A stretch of 64,000 nt of DNA from JAAZKA01 sp034926225 (lineage in GTDB: Bacteria > Bacillota > Clostridia > Oscillospirales > QAMX01): positions 186,001 through 250,000 of the forward strand of contig JAYFRF010000004.1 in NCBI GenBank assembly GCA_034926225.1. The letters are read 5' to 3'. This document shows, piece after piece, positions 25,064 through 33,526 of this stretch (position 1 is its first letter; every line of letters begins with the position of its first letter). The notes beneath the pieces are model-generated. The model was given only the letters and a program-made list of their open reading frames with translations, had not been told where the DNA came from and did no database searches. Position numbers and translations under genes: made by a program.

Positions 25064-28000
25064 TTAGATTTCGACGACGCCGTCGTAGACCTTGATGACC
25101 TCGCCGGAGAGGGTGACGGTGGCGTCGGAGTAGCGGACATACAAATCGCCGCCGAGGACGATAACGCGGATGTCGGTATCCTTTTTGCAGTAGCCGTTTT
25201 CGACGGCCGCGACGACGGCGGCGCAGGCGCCGGTACCGCAGGCTAAGGTTTCGCCGTTGCCGCGCTCCCAGACACGCATTTTCAATGTGTGGTCGTTGAC
25301 GACCTCGACGAACTCGGTGTTCACGCGCTGGGGGAATAAAGGATCGTTTTCAAACTTCGGACCGATGACCGGGACGTCCACGTTAGCGGTCTCATCGACG
25401 AAAACCACGCAATGGGGGTTGCCCATGGAGACGCAGGTGATGCTATACTCGCCGCCGGCGACCGTGACGTGCTCGTTGATGACAGTCGTGCGGTTGATTT
25501 TGATAGGGATAGACTTTGCGTCGAGGACGGCCTGCCCCATATCGACAGTGACATGGCGAACGCGGTCGTCGTGCGTGAGGACGTTCAGGGTTTTAACGCC
25601 GCTGAGCGTTTCGATGGTCAGAGTACGCTTGCGGACAATGTCATTGTCGTAGAGGTACTTCGCGACGCAGCAGATGGCATTGCCGCCCATGCGGCCCTCG
25701 GAGCCGTCCTTGTTGTAGATGCGCATGGACGCGTCCGCGACAGCCGAGGAGCCGATCACGACGACGCCGTCGCCGCCGATGGCGAAATGGCGGTCGGAAA
25801 GGAGGACGGTGAGGGATTCGGGGGAGGGGATTTCCTGGTCGAGGGTGTTGATATAGATATAGTCGTTGCCGCAGATCTGCATTTTGGAGAAGCGAATCGT
25901 TGTATGGGAGGGGCGCATCGCGTTGAGGTCGACAAGCTCCGTGTTCGCCTGGGAGTAATGGGACAGCAAGGTGTCCGCGACGGCATTGGCCGTGTCGAGA
26001 GAGGTCAGGCAGGGGATACGCAGGCTGATCGCACGGCGGCGCAGGCGTACGCTCTCACGGGAGGGGTTGCGGCCGCGCACGGAGGTGGAGATGACGTATT
26101 GAATCTGTCCGCTTTCGAGCAGACGGATGGCTTCATGACCGTTTTTGTCGAAGTCCGGCAGCTCGGTGACTTTCAAATGGGCGTGGCGCAGGACCTCTGC
26201 GGTACCGGAGGTCGCGTAAAGCTTGAAACCGGAAGCCGCGTACTTTTTGGCAATGTCGGCGATTTCCGGCTTGTCCGTATGGCGCACGGAGAGGAAGACG
26301 CCGCCGGACTTCTTCATCGTATAGCCCGCCGCGACGAGTCCCTTAAAGAGCGCTTCACGGAGGTTTTTGCCGATGCCGAGGACCTCACCAGTGGACTTCA
26401 TCTCCGGCCCGAGTTGGGTATCCACGTCGGTCAGCTTCTCAAAGGAGAATACGGGTACCTTGACGGTAACGTAGGGGGACATCTTATATAGGCCGGTACC
26501 GTAACCGAGGTCTGAAAGCGTCTCGCCGAGGGAGCTGCGTACGGCCAACTCGCACATCGGAACACCGGTGACCTTCGAGAGGTACGGTACGGTACGGGAC
26601 GCGCGGGGGTTGACCTCGATGACGTAGATTTCGCGGCCATAAACGATGTACTGGAGGTTAACGAGACCGCGGGCGTGGAGCCCCGAGCAGAGCTTGCGGG
26701 TGATGTCCTCGACCTTGGCGCGCAGCTCGTCGTCCAGGGAGGGGCCGGGGTAGACGGCGATGGAGTCGCCGGAGTGGACGCCGGTGCGCTCGATATGCTG
26801 CATGATACCGGGCATGAGGAGGTCTTCGCCGTCGCAGATCGCGTCGACTTCGATTTCGAGGCCCTCAAGGTATTTGTCGACGAGGACGGGGTTGTCCTGC
26901 TTTTGCCGGAGGATGATCTCCATGTACTCGCGGATGTCGTCGTCGGAGTAGGCGATGATCATATTCTGGCCGCCGAGGACGTAGGACGGGCGGACGAGGA
27001 CGGGGTAACCGAGGTCGTTGGCCGCGCGGAGCGCTTCCTCGGGAGTCATGACGGTATGGCCGCGCGGACGCTTGATGGAGAGACTTTCGAGAAGCTCGTC
27101 GAAGCGCTCGCGGTCTTCGGCCATGTCTATGGTGTCCGCGGAGGAGCCGATGATCGGAATATTGTTCGCGGCGAGGGTTTTTGTCAGCTTGATTGCGGTC
27201 TGGCCGCCGAACGAAACGACAACGCCCATGGGGTTCTCCTGCCGGATGATATGCATGACATCCTCGGCGTAGAGAGGCTCGAAGTAGAGGCGGTCGGCGG
27301 TATCGAAGTCGGTGGAGACGGTTTCGGGGTTGTTGTTGATGATCACGACCTCGTATCCACGTTCCTTTAAGACCCACACGCAGTAAACGGAAGCGTAGTC
27401 GAACTCGATGCCCTGCCCGATGCGGATGGGGCCGGAGCCGAGCACCAGGACCTTGCGTCGCTTGCCCGCGGTGGCAAGCTCGGCGGCCTCGTTGACGCCG
27501 CCTTCCTCGGCGGTGTCGTAGGTGGAGTAGAAGTATGGGGTTTCCGCACGGAACTCAGCGGCGCAGGTATCGACCATTTTATACATCGGCTTCTGCGGCT
27601 CGCACGGAATCGCGCATCCGGAGAGCCGCTCGAGGGCGCGGTCAGGGTAGCCCAGACGTTTTCCCTCGTGATACAGCTCCTCGGTGAGGTTATCTTTGAC
27701 GGAACGCTCGAAATCGAGCAGATTCTGGAACTTATATAAAAACCAGAGATCGATCATGGAAAGCTCATGGATATCTTCCGGGGTATAGCCGCGCTTTAAG
27801 GCCTCGTAGACCGCAAACAGGCGCTCGTCGGTGGCGTGCCGGATGATGCGGTTGAGTTCCTCGTCTGAAAGCTTCTCCATACGGGGCATGTTGAGAGTGT
27901 CCAACCCGATTTCACAGCCGCGGACGGCCTTGAGGATCCCCATTTCGAAGTTTGGTGCGATGGCCATGACCTCGCCGGTGGCCTTCATCTGGGTACCCAG

Positions 28001-29113
28001 CTCGCGCTTGGCATAGACGAACTTGTCAAACGGCCATTTGGGCATCTTGACGGCGACGTAGTCGATCGCGGGCTCGAAAGCGGCGTAGGTTTTCTTCGTG
28101 ACAGCGTTGGGGATTTCGTCGAGGGTGTAGCCGATGGCGACCTTCGTCGCGACCTTGGCAATGGGGTAACCGGTGGCCTTCGACGCGAGGGCGGAGGAAC
28201 GGGATACGCGGGGATTGACCTCGATGACGGCGTAGTCAAAGGAGGTGGGATGCAGCGCGAACTGGACGTTACAGCCGCCTTCGACGCCGAGGGCGTTCAC
28301 GATGGCGAGTGCGGAGGAGCGGAGCATCTGATACTCACGGTCGGCAAGGGTCAACGCGGGAGCCACAACGATGGAATCGCCTGTGTGGATGCCGACAGGG
28401 TCGATGTTTTCCATGGAGCAGATCGTAATGGCGTTGCCGATACGGTCGCGCATGACTTCGAATTCGATTTCCTTCCAGCCGGAAATGCATTTTTCTACGA
28501 GAATCTGATGAATGGGAGAGGTTTCGAGTCCTCCGAAAGCAATTTCACGCAGTTCCTCCTCGGATTCCGCAATGCCGCCGCCGGAGCCGCCGAGCGTAAA
28601 GGCCGGGCGGACGATGACGGGGTATCCGATCGTCGACGCGAAGCGGACGGCGTTTTCGACATCCTCGACGACGTCGGAGGGGATGCAGGGCTGGCCGATG
28701 GATTGCATCGTTTCCTTAAACATCAGGCGGTCTTCGGCGCGGTCGATGGTTTCGGGATTTGCGCCGAGAAGACGTATGCCGCGGGACTCCAAGAAGCCGG
28801 ATTTCGCGAGCTGCATGCCGAGGGTCAGGCCGTTCTGGCCGCCGAGACCGGAAAGGACAGAGTCGGGATGTTCTTTATCGATGATGCGCTCGAGAGTCTC
28901 GAGGGTTAACGGTTCAAAATAGATATGATCGGCCATGGCACGGTCGGTCATGATGGTTGCGGGGTTGGAGTTGACGAGGACAGTTTCGATGTGGTCTTCC
29001 TTCAGGGCACGCAGCGCTTGCGTACCGGCGTAGTCGAATTCGGCGGCCTGACCGATGACGATGGGGCCGGAGCCGATGACGAGAACCTTTTTTATGCTTT
29101 TGTCGAGCGGCAT
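25064..29113 (-). CDS. carB: carbamoyl-phosphate synthase large subunit fused to a diaminopimelate-epimerase-type domain
   Basis: One open frame of 1349 residues. Residues 1 to about 1065 are a complete CarB: two ATP-grasp halves (each starting VLVIGSGPIVIGQAAEFDYAG or VLVLGSGPIRIGQGIEFDY) and the MGS-like regulatory domain ending near LLSHYSQ. From residue 1066 (base 25918) about 284 residues are DapF-like: FSKMQICGNDYIYINT, DRHFAIGGDGVVVI, and GNGETLACGTGACA with the second catalytic Cys (1292). No stop codon or good internal ribosome site separates them. The first catalytic Cys is replaced by Gly1143 (MGGNA instead of MCGNG). CarB makes carbamoyl phosphate for arginine and pyrimidines; DapF would make meso-DAP for lysine and wall. 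carA ends one base upstream (TAA T ATG). Confidence 0.93.
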   Translation of the reverse strand: MPLDKSIKKVLVIGSGPIVIGQAAEFDYAGTQALRALKEDHIETVLVNSNPATIMTDRAMADHIYFEPLTLETLERIIDKEHPDSVLSGLGGQNGLTLGMQLAKSGFLESRGIRLLGANPETIDRAEDRLMFKETMQSIGQPCIPSDVVEDVENAVRFASTIGYPVIVRPAFTLGGSGGGIAESEEELREIAFGGLETSPIHQILVEKCISGWKEIEFEVMRDRIGNAITICSMENIDPVGIHTGDSIVVAPALTLADREYQMLRSSALAIVNALGVEGGCNVQFALHPTSFDYAVIEVNPRVSRSSALASKATGYPIAKVATKVAIGYTLDEIPNAVTKKTYAAFEPAIDYVAVKMPKWPFDKFVYAKRELGTQMKATGEVMAIAPNFEMGILKAVRGCEIGLDTLNMPRMEKLSDEELNRIIRHATDERLFAVYEALKRGYTPEDIHELSMIDLWFLYKFQNLLDFERSVKDNLTEELYHEGKRLGYPDRALERLSGCAIPCEPQKPMYKMVDTCAAEFRAETPYFYSTYDTAEEGGVNEAAELATAGKRRKVLVLGSGPIRIGQGIEFDYASVYCVWVLKERGYEVVIINNNPETVSTDFDTADRLYFEPLYAEDVMHIIRQENPMGVVVSFGGQTAIKLTKTLAANNIPIIGSSADTIDMAEDRERFDELLESLSIKRPRGHTVMTPEEALRAANDLGYPVLVRPSYVLGGQNMIIAYSDDDIREYMEIILRQKQDNPVLVDKYLEGLEIEVDAICDGEDLLMPGIMQHIERTGVHSGDSIAVYPGPSLDDELRAKVEDITRKLCSGLHARGLVNLQYIVYGREIYVIEVNPRASRTVPYLSKVTGVPMCELAVRSSLGETLSDLGYGTGLYKMSPYVTVKVPVFSFEKLTDVDTQLGPEMKSTGEVLGIGKNLREALFKGLVAAGYTMKKSGGVFLSVRHTDKPEIADIAKKYAASGFKLYATSGTAEVLRHAHLKVTELPDFDKNGHEAIRLLESGQIQYVISTSVRGRNPSRESVRLRRRAISLRIPCLTSLDTANAVADTLLSHYSQANTELVDLNAMRPSHTTIRFSKMQICGNDYIYINTLDQEIPSPESLTVLLSDRHFAIGGDGVVVIGSSAVADASMRIYNKDGSEGRMGGNAICCVAKYLYDNDIVRKRTLTIETLSGVKTLNVLTHDDRVRHVTVDMGQAVLDAKSIPIKINRTTVINEHVTVAGGEYSITCVSMGNPHCVVFVDETANVDVPVIGPKFENDPLFPQRVNTEFVEVVNDHTLKMRVWERGNGETLACGTGACAAVVAAVENGYCKKDTDIRVIVLGGDLYVRYSDATVTLSGEVIKVYDGVVEI

Positions 29114-29114
29114 A

Positions 29115-30203
29115 TTACATGTCCTCCTTTTTATGCGCGTCCATCATATGGAGGAAGCGCTCGAACAGGAACGCGGTGTCCTGCGGGCCGGCACAGGCTT
29201 CCGGATGGAACTGAACGGTGAACGCGGGCGCGTTCTTATAGAGAACCCCTTCGCAGGTACGGTCGTTGCAGTTGTCGAAGGCAACGGCGGCGACATCGGG
29301 GTCGATGGTTTCGGATACAACGGCATAGCCGTGGTTTTGGCTGGTGATGTAAACGCGGCCGGTTTCGAGATCCCGCGCGGGCTGGTTTTCGCCGCGATGA
29401 CCGTATTTCAGCTTCGTGGTCTGGAAGCCCGCGGCGAGAGCGAGAAGCTGATGGCCAAGGCAGATACCGAAGATCGGAATGCCGGTTTTCATAAGCTTGT
29501 CAAGCTCCGCAATCTGCTCAACGTTTTCCGACGGGTCGCCGGGGCCGTTGGAAAGCATAACGCCGTCGGGGCGGAGCGAAACGATATCCCTCGCCTTGGT
29601 GTTATGGGGCAGAACTGTGACCTTACAGCCGAATTTAAGGAGCATACGGAGAATGTTTTCCTTAATGCCGTAATCGATCAGCGCGACATGGTAGCGGGGA
29701 CAATCAGGAGACACTACGTAAGGTGCCTTGCAGGACATGCGTGCGACTGCGTTTTCGATCCGGTAGCCACGCAGAGCGTTCCAGTCGACGGACGCGGGGT
29801 CGGAACAGATCATGCCGTTCATAACACCGTTTTCACGCAGGCTGCGGACGAGTGCGCGGGTATCGATTCCGTAAAGGCCGGGGATGCCGACGCTTTTCAG
29901 CAAGGCGTCGATGTCGCCCTGAGAGCGGAAGTTCGACGGATGGCGGCACCATTCGCGTACGATGTAGGCGGAACATTCGATCTCGCCGCTTTCGAAGTCT
30001 TCGGGGATGACACCGTAGTTGCCTATGAGAGGGAAGGCCTGTACGATCATCTGGCCGCAGTAGGAGCGGTCGGTGAGGGTTTCGAGGTAACCGGTGGTTG
30101 CGGTGGTGAAGACGACTTCGGCGATAACGTCGGCTTCGGCGCCGAAGCGGCGGCCGCGATAGACGGAACCGTCGGCCAAAACGAGATAACCTTGTTTTTC
30201 CAC
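29115..30203 (-). CDS. carA: carbamoyl-phosphate synthase small subunit
   Basis: A 362-residue glutaminase subunit that feeds ammonia to CarB. The N-terminal domain (ADGSVYRGRRFGA, TTGYLETLTDRSY) is followed by a class I amidotransferase domain with catalytic Cys in FGICLGHQ and His/Glu in VQFHPEA. The GTG start at 30203 has AAGGAG seven bases upstream; the frame extends 27 codons into the end of purF, which is not credible. Eleven bases separate it from purF. Confidence 0.96.
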   Translation of the reverse strand: MEKQGYLVLADGSVYRGRRFGAEADVIAEVVFTTATTGYLETLTDRSYCGQMIVQAFPLIGNYGVIPEDFESGEIECSAYIVREWCRHPSNFRSQGDIDALLKSVGIPGLYGIDTRALVRSLRENGVMNGMICSDPASVDWNALRGYRIENAVARMSCKAPYVVSPDCPRYHVALIDYGIKENILRMLLKFGCKVTVLPHNTKARDIVSLRPDGVMLSNGPGDPSENVEQIAELDKLMKTGIPIFGICLGHQLLALAAGFQTTKLKYGHRGENQPARDLETGRVYITSQNHGYAVVSETIDPDVAAVAFDNCNDRTCEGVLYKNAPAFTVQFHPEACAGPQDTAFLFERFLHMMDAHKKEDM

Positions 30204-30214
30204 TGTTTTTCTCC

Positions 30215-31615
30215 TTAGTCCAATTCCTGTTTGTTTGCGACACCGGGGTTGACAGGGTAGTGACCCGTAAAGCAGCCGGTGCAAAACTGTAAGTGACAGC
30301 CCTCGCAGGCGCTTTTCAAGCCCGCGATGCTGATGTACCCGAGTGAATCTGCGCCTATATGACGGCGGATGCCCTCTAAATCCATGAGATTGGCGATGAG
30401 GGTATCCCTGCTGTCGACGTCGGTACCGAAATGGCAGGTATGTGTGAAGGGAGGGGAGGAGATGCGCATATGAACCTCGACGGCACCTGCGTCACGCACA
30501 CTTTGGATGATCTTGGCGCTCGTCGTGCCGCGGACGAGGGAGTCGTCGACGAGGATAACACGTTTCCCGGAGAGCGTCGCGGCAAGGGGGTTGAGCTTCA
30601 TTTTAACGGCGGTTTCGCGCTGCCGCTGTGTGGGAAAGATGAAGCTGCGTCCGATATATTTATTCTTGACAAACCCCGGCACCATGGGCAGGCCCGACTC
30701 CAGAGAATACCCTAAAGCCGCCTCCATGCCGCTGTCGGGGATGCCGCAGACGATATCGGCATCAACGGGGTGTTCCCGGGCGAGCATACGTCCCATGTTG
30801 ACGCGGGCTTCGTAGACCGAAAGACCGTCGATGACGGAGTCGGTGCGGGAGAAGTAAACAAATTCGAAGATGCACAGACCCGTGTCGACGTGATCGGTGA
30901 AGATCATCTCGGAGGAAACGAGCCTGCCGTTCTGGAGTACGATCATCTCACCGGGGCGGACATCCCGGACGAAGCGGTAGCCCTGACTTGCGAGCGCACA
31001 GCTTTCGGAGGCGACAACGGTGCCCGTTTCGCTTTCCCCGATGCATAAGGGGCGAAAACCGTAGGGGTCGCGGATGGCAATGAGGCGCTCGTCAGAGGTG
31101 AGGACAACCAGGCAGAACGCACCGCGCAGCTGACGCGCGGCGCGGGCCGCGCCGAGGACCGGGGAACCGGCTTTAATGGTTTCGTAGGCGATCAGGGAGG
31201 AGATGACCTCGGTGTCGGAGGTCGCGCCGAACTCGACGCCCGCGCCGCGCAGGACGTTGCGCAGGGTGCCGGCATTGACGATGTTGCCGTTATGTGCGGT
31301 CGCGAGGCGGCCGGTGAGGTACTCGGTGACGAAGGGCTGGACGTTTTCGCGGGTATTGGAGCCGGTTGTCGAGTATCGGCAGTGACCGATGGCGGCGTGG
31401 CAGGCGGGGAGACGGGAGACGACTGCGGGGGTCAGGACCTCGGAGACAAGACCGGTATTTTTAACGCAGAGGATGCGGTGACCGCTCGTGACAGCGATAC
31501 CTGCACCCTCCTGACCGCGATGCTGCATGGCGACGAGACTGTTGCAGACGATACCGACGGTGTCGTCCGCGGTGGAGGAGATGCCAAAAACCGCACATTC
31601 TTCGGATAGCTTCAT
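30215..31615 (-). CDS. purF: amidophosphoribosyltransferase
   Basis: A 466-residue enzyme for the first step of purine synthesis (PRPP plus glutamine to phosphoribosylamine). The N-terminal nucleophile is Cys7 (MKLSEECAVFGI), so a short propeptide is probably removed. The PRPP-binding motif is VILVDDSLVRGTT. Cysteines near the C-terminus (HTCHFGTD, SACEGCHLQFCTGC) match the Fe-S cluster of the Bacillus-type enzyme. It begins three bases after the ANTAR gene stop, within the purA-to-carB operon. Confidence 0.96.
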   Translation of the reverse strand: MKLSEECAVFGISSTADDTVGIVCNSLVAMQHRGQEGAGIAVTSGHRILCVKNTGLVSEVLTPAVVSRLPACHAAIGHCRYSTTGSNTRENVQPFVTEYLTGRLATAHNGNIVNAGTLRNVLRGAGVEFGATSDTEVISSLIAYETIKAGSPVLGAARAARQLRGAFCLVVLTSDERLIAIRDPYGFRPLCIGESETGTVVASESCALASQGYRFVRDVRPGEMIVLQNGRLVSSEMIFTDHVDTGLCIFEFVYFSRTDSVIDGLSVYEARVNMGRMLAREHPVDADIVCGIPDSGMEAALGYSLESGLPMVPGFVKNKYIGRSFIFPTQRQRETAVKMKLNPLAATLSGKRVILVDDSLVRGTTSAKIIQSVRDAGAVEVHMRISSPPFTHTCHFGTDVDSRDTLIANLMDLEGIRRHIGADSLGYISIAGLKSACEGCHLQFCTGCFTGHYPVNPGVANKQELD

Positions 31616-31618
31616 ATT

Positions 31619-32191
31619 TTAACCTTCATACGTTTTGAGAATATCCTCCGCGACGCGCACACGGGGCACGCGGGAGTCCATGGCTTGTTTTTCGATATAG
31701 CGATGCGCATCGGGCTCGGACATGCCGAGGTGCTGCACAAGGAGACACTTTGCGCGATCCACGAGACGGTTATCTTCGATTTTTTGCAATAACCGGTCGT
31801 TTTCAGCTTTGATACGGGAAAGCTTTGCGTTGACTGCGGCGGCAAGTTTGAGCGTGTTCCAGAACAGCGTCCGATTGACGGGCTTTGGGATCGTCAGCAC
31901 ACCGTCGTCCTCGACTTTTACGGCGACATCATCGGCAAGCTCGGCGCGGACGAGGAGAATCACCTGGCAGACGCCGTCATGGGCGATATAACGGGCGAGG
32001 CGGTCGCCGAACTCATCGGGCAGCGGCGTATTGACGACGCAAAGATCGAAATCGCGTTCAAGGAAGACGCGGCGAGCCATACCGGAATCCGTCGCGGTGA
32101 CGATCTCGGAGAAATGCGTATGCGAGGAGAGCAGCTCCAGAAGCCCCGCGACGCTCTTTTCGCCGGAGGAAACGATCAGCACGGAATCCAT
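31619..32191 (-). CDS. ANTAR-domain RNA-binding regulator with a pseudo-receiver domain
   Basis: A 190-residue protein. Residues 1-115 fold like a response-regulator receiver, but the phosphorylation Asp is Asn54 (CVVNTPLPDE) and the N-terminal acidic pair is Ser-Ser (LIVSSGE); Lys103 (PKP) is kept. A coiled-coil linker (about 115-140) leads to an ANTAR domain (about 135-187: RLVDRAKCLLVQHLGMSEPDAHRYIEKQAMD). ANTAR domains bind paired hairpins with six-base loops and prevent termination. The gene lies four bases after glnA and three before purF, so it probably controls nitrogen genes, including its own operon; the non-phosphorylatable receiver suggests a protein or ligand signal. Confidence 0.9.
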   Translation of the reverse strand: MDSVLIVSSGEKSVAGLLELLSSHTHFSEIVTATDSGMARRVFLERDFDLCVVNTPLPDEFGDRLARYIAHDGVCQVILLVRAELADDVAVKVEDDGVLTIPKPVNRTLFWNTLKLAAAVNAKLSRIKAENDRLLQKIEDNRLVDRAKCLLVQHLGMSEPDAHRYIEKQAMDSRVPRVRVAEDILKTYEG

Positions 32192-32195
32192 AGGA

Positions 32196-33464
32196 TTACA
32201 CCGCTGAGGAGCTTTCGGCGGCTTTCAAGTCGAGATACGTCCGCGCGAGCTCCGCACCGAGCGCCCGGGCAGGGAGACTGCTCTTTCTCGCTATGTCGAC
32301 CGCTTGCGAAAGCGTCTCCGGCAGCGGCGCAAGTCCGAAATCCGGTGCATCGGGGCGATAGAGGTTCTCGTTGACCGGCGCGGGAAGTACTAGGCCTTCC
32401 TCGATACCGTCGAGCGCCGCGTGCAGGATCAGCGTAAAGAGTAGATAGGGGTTGCAGGACGGATCGGGGGAGCGCAGCTCCATACGGGCGGCGTCCCCGG
32501 CAGCGGCGGGGATACGGATGAGCTGAGAGCGGTTTTGCGGAGACCAGGAGATATAGCGGGGCGCTTCACAGCGCCCAAGGCGCGTATACGAGCTTGCCTG
32601 CGGGGAACCGAAGATGCAGATGGCGGCGCTTTCACGCAGGAGTCCCGAGATGCAGGAGGCTGCCGGTGCGCGGGAGCCTTCGGCGAGAGGGGTGTCGAAC
32701 AGGTTGCGACCGTCGCGGGAGAGGGAAAGGTTGACGTGTAGACCGGAGCCGGGTGCGTCGGGGAGAGGTTTTGGGTCGAACGACGCGTAGAGCCCGTTGC
32801 GTTCGGCGACGGCGCGGACGACGTTTTTAAAAGTGATCACGCTGTCGGCGGCGGAAAGCGGCTCGGAATGGCGGAAATCGATCTCGTTTTGGCCGGGGCC
32901 CTGCTCGTGATGGGAGGCCTCGGGGGTCAAGCCGAATTCCTCGAGCGTCAGGCAGATTTCGCGCCGGACGTTTTCACCACGGTCGAGGGGCGCGACATCG
33001 AGGTAACCGCCGCGATCGTGGGGGACGAGGGTGGGGTAGCCCTGCTCGTCGAGGCGGAAAAGATAGAACTCGCATTCCGCGCCGAAACGCGCGCGAAAGC
33101 CCGCCTGCTTACACCGGTCGACAGCGCGCGCGAGGACGCGGCGGGTGTCGAAGGGGAAGGGCGAGCCGTCGGGCTTCCGTATATCGCAGTAGAGCCGCAC
33201 GACGCGCCCCTGGGAGGGACGCCAAGGCAGGACGTGAAGAGTTGTGGGATCGGGAACGAGAAAGAGATCGGAGTGGGAAACGTCGGAAAAGCCCCAGATG
33301 GCGGAGGCGTCGAAGGAGATACCGTCCTCAAAGGCGCGGGGAAGCTCGGAAGGGAGGATGGAGACGTTCTTTTGAGTACCGAACAGATCGACAAAGGAAA
33401 GCCGGATGAATTTGACGTCGTTGGCCTTGACAAATTCCTGCACCTCAAATGCGGCGTAATCCAT
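32196..33464 (-). CDS. glnA: glutamine synthetase, type I
   Basis: A 422-residue GS I. The start ATG 33464 has GGGAGG six bases upstream. Visible are the N-terminal beta-grasp (VKFIRLSFVDLFGTQKN), metal-site motifs (AECEFYLF, HHEQGPGQNEID) and SGLHVNLSLS. The usual C-terminal adenylylation tyrosine segment is not visible, as in unmodified Gram-positive enzymes. It makes glutamine from glutamate and ammonia. It is coupled to the ANTAR regulator and to purA, purF and carA, all glutamine- or nitrogen-using steps. A second, unrelated GS (type III) is at 47342-49429. Confidence 0.93.
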   Translation of the reverse strand: MDYAAFEVQEFVKANDVKFIRLSFVDLFGTQKNVSILPSELPRAFEDGISFDASAIWGFSDVSHSDLFLVPDPTTLHVLPWRPSQGRVVRLYCDIRKPDGSPFPFDTRRVLARAVDRCKQAGFRARFGAECEFYLFRLDEQGYPTLVPHDRGGYLDVAPLDRGENVRREICLTLEEFGLTPEASHHEQGPGQNEIDFRHSEPLSAADSVITFKNVVRAVAERNGLYASFDPKPLPDAPGSGLHVNLSLSRDGRNLFDTPLAEGSRAPAASCISGLLRESAAICIFGSPQASSYTRLGRCEAPRYISWSPQNRSQLIRIPAAAGDAARMELRSPDPSCNPYLLFTLILHAALDGIEEGLVLPAPVNENLYRPDAPDFGLAPLPETLSQAVDIARKSSLPARALGAELARTYLDLKAAESSSAV

Positions 33465-33526
33465 AAGCATCCTCCCCATATATAGCAGTGATCGTGATAT
33501 TCGCCAAAGGGTCTTGCGGCGAATGG

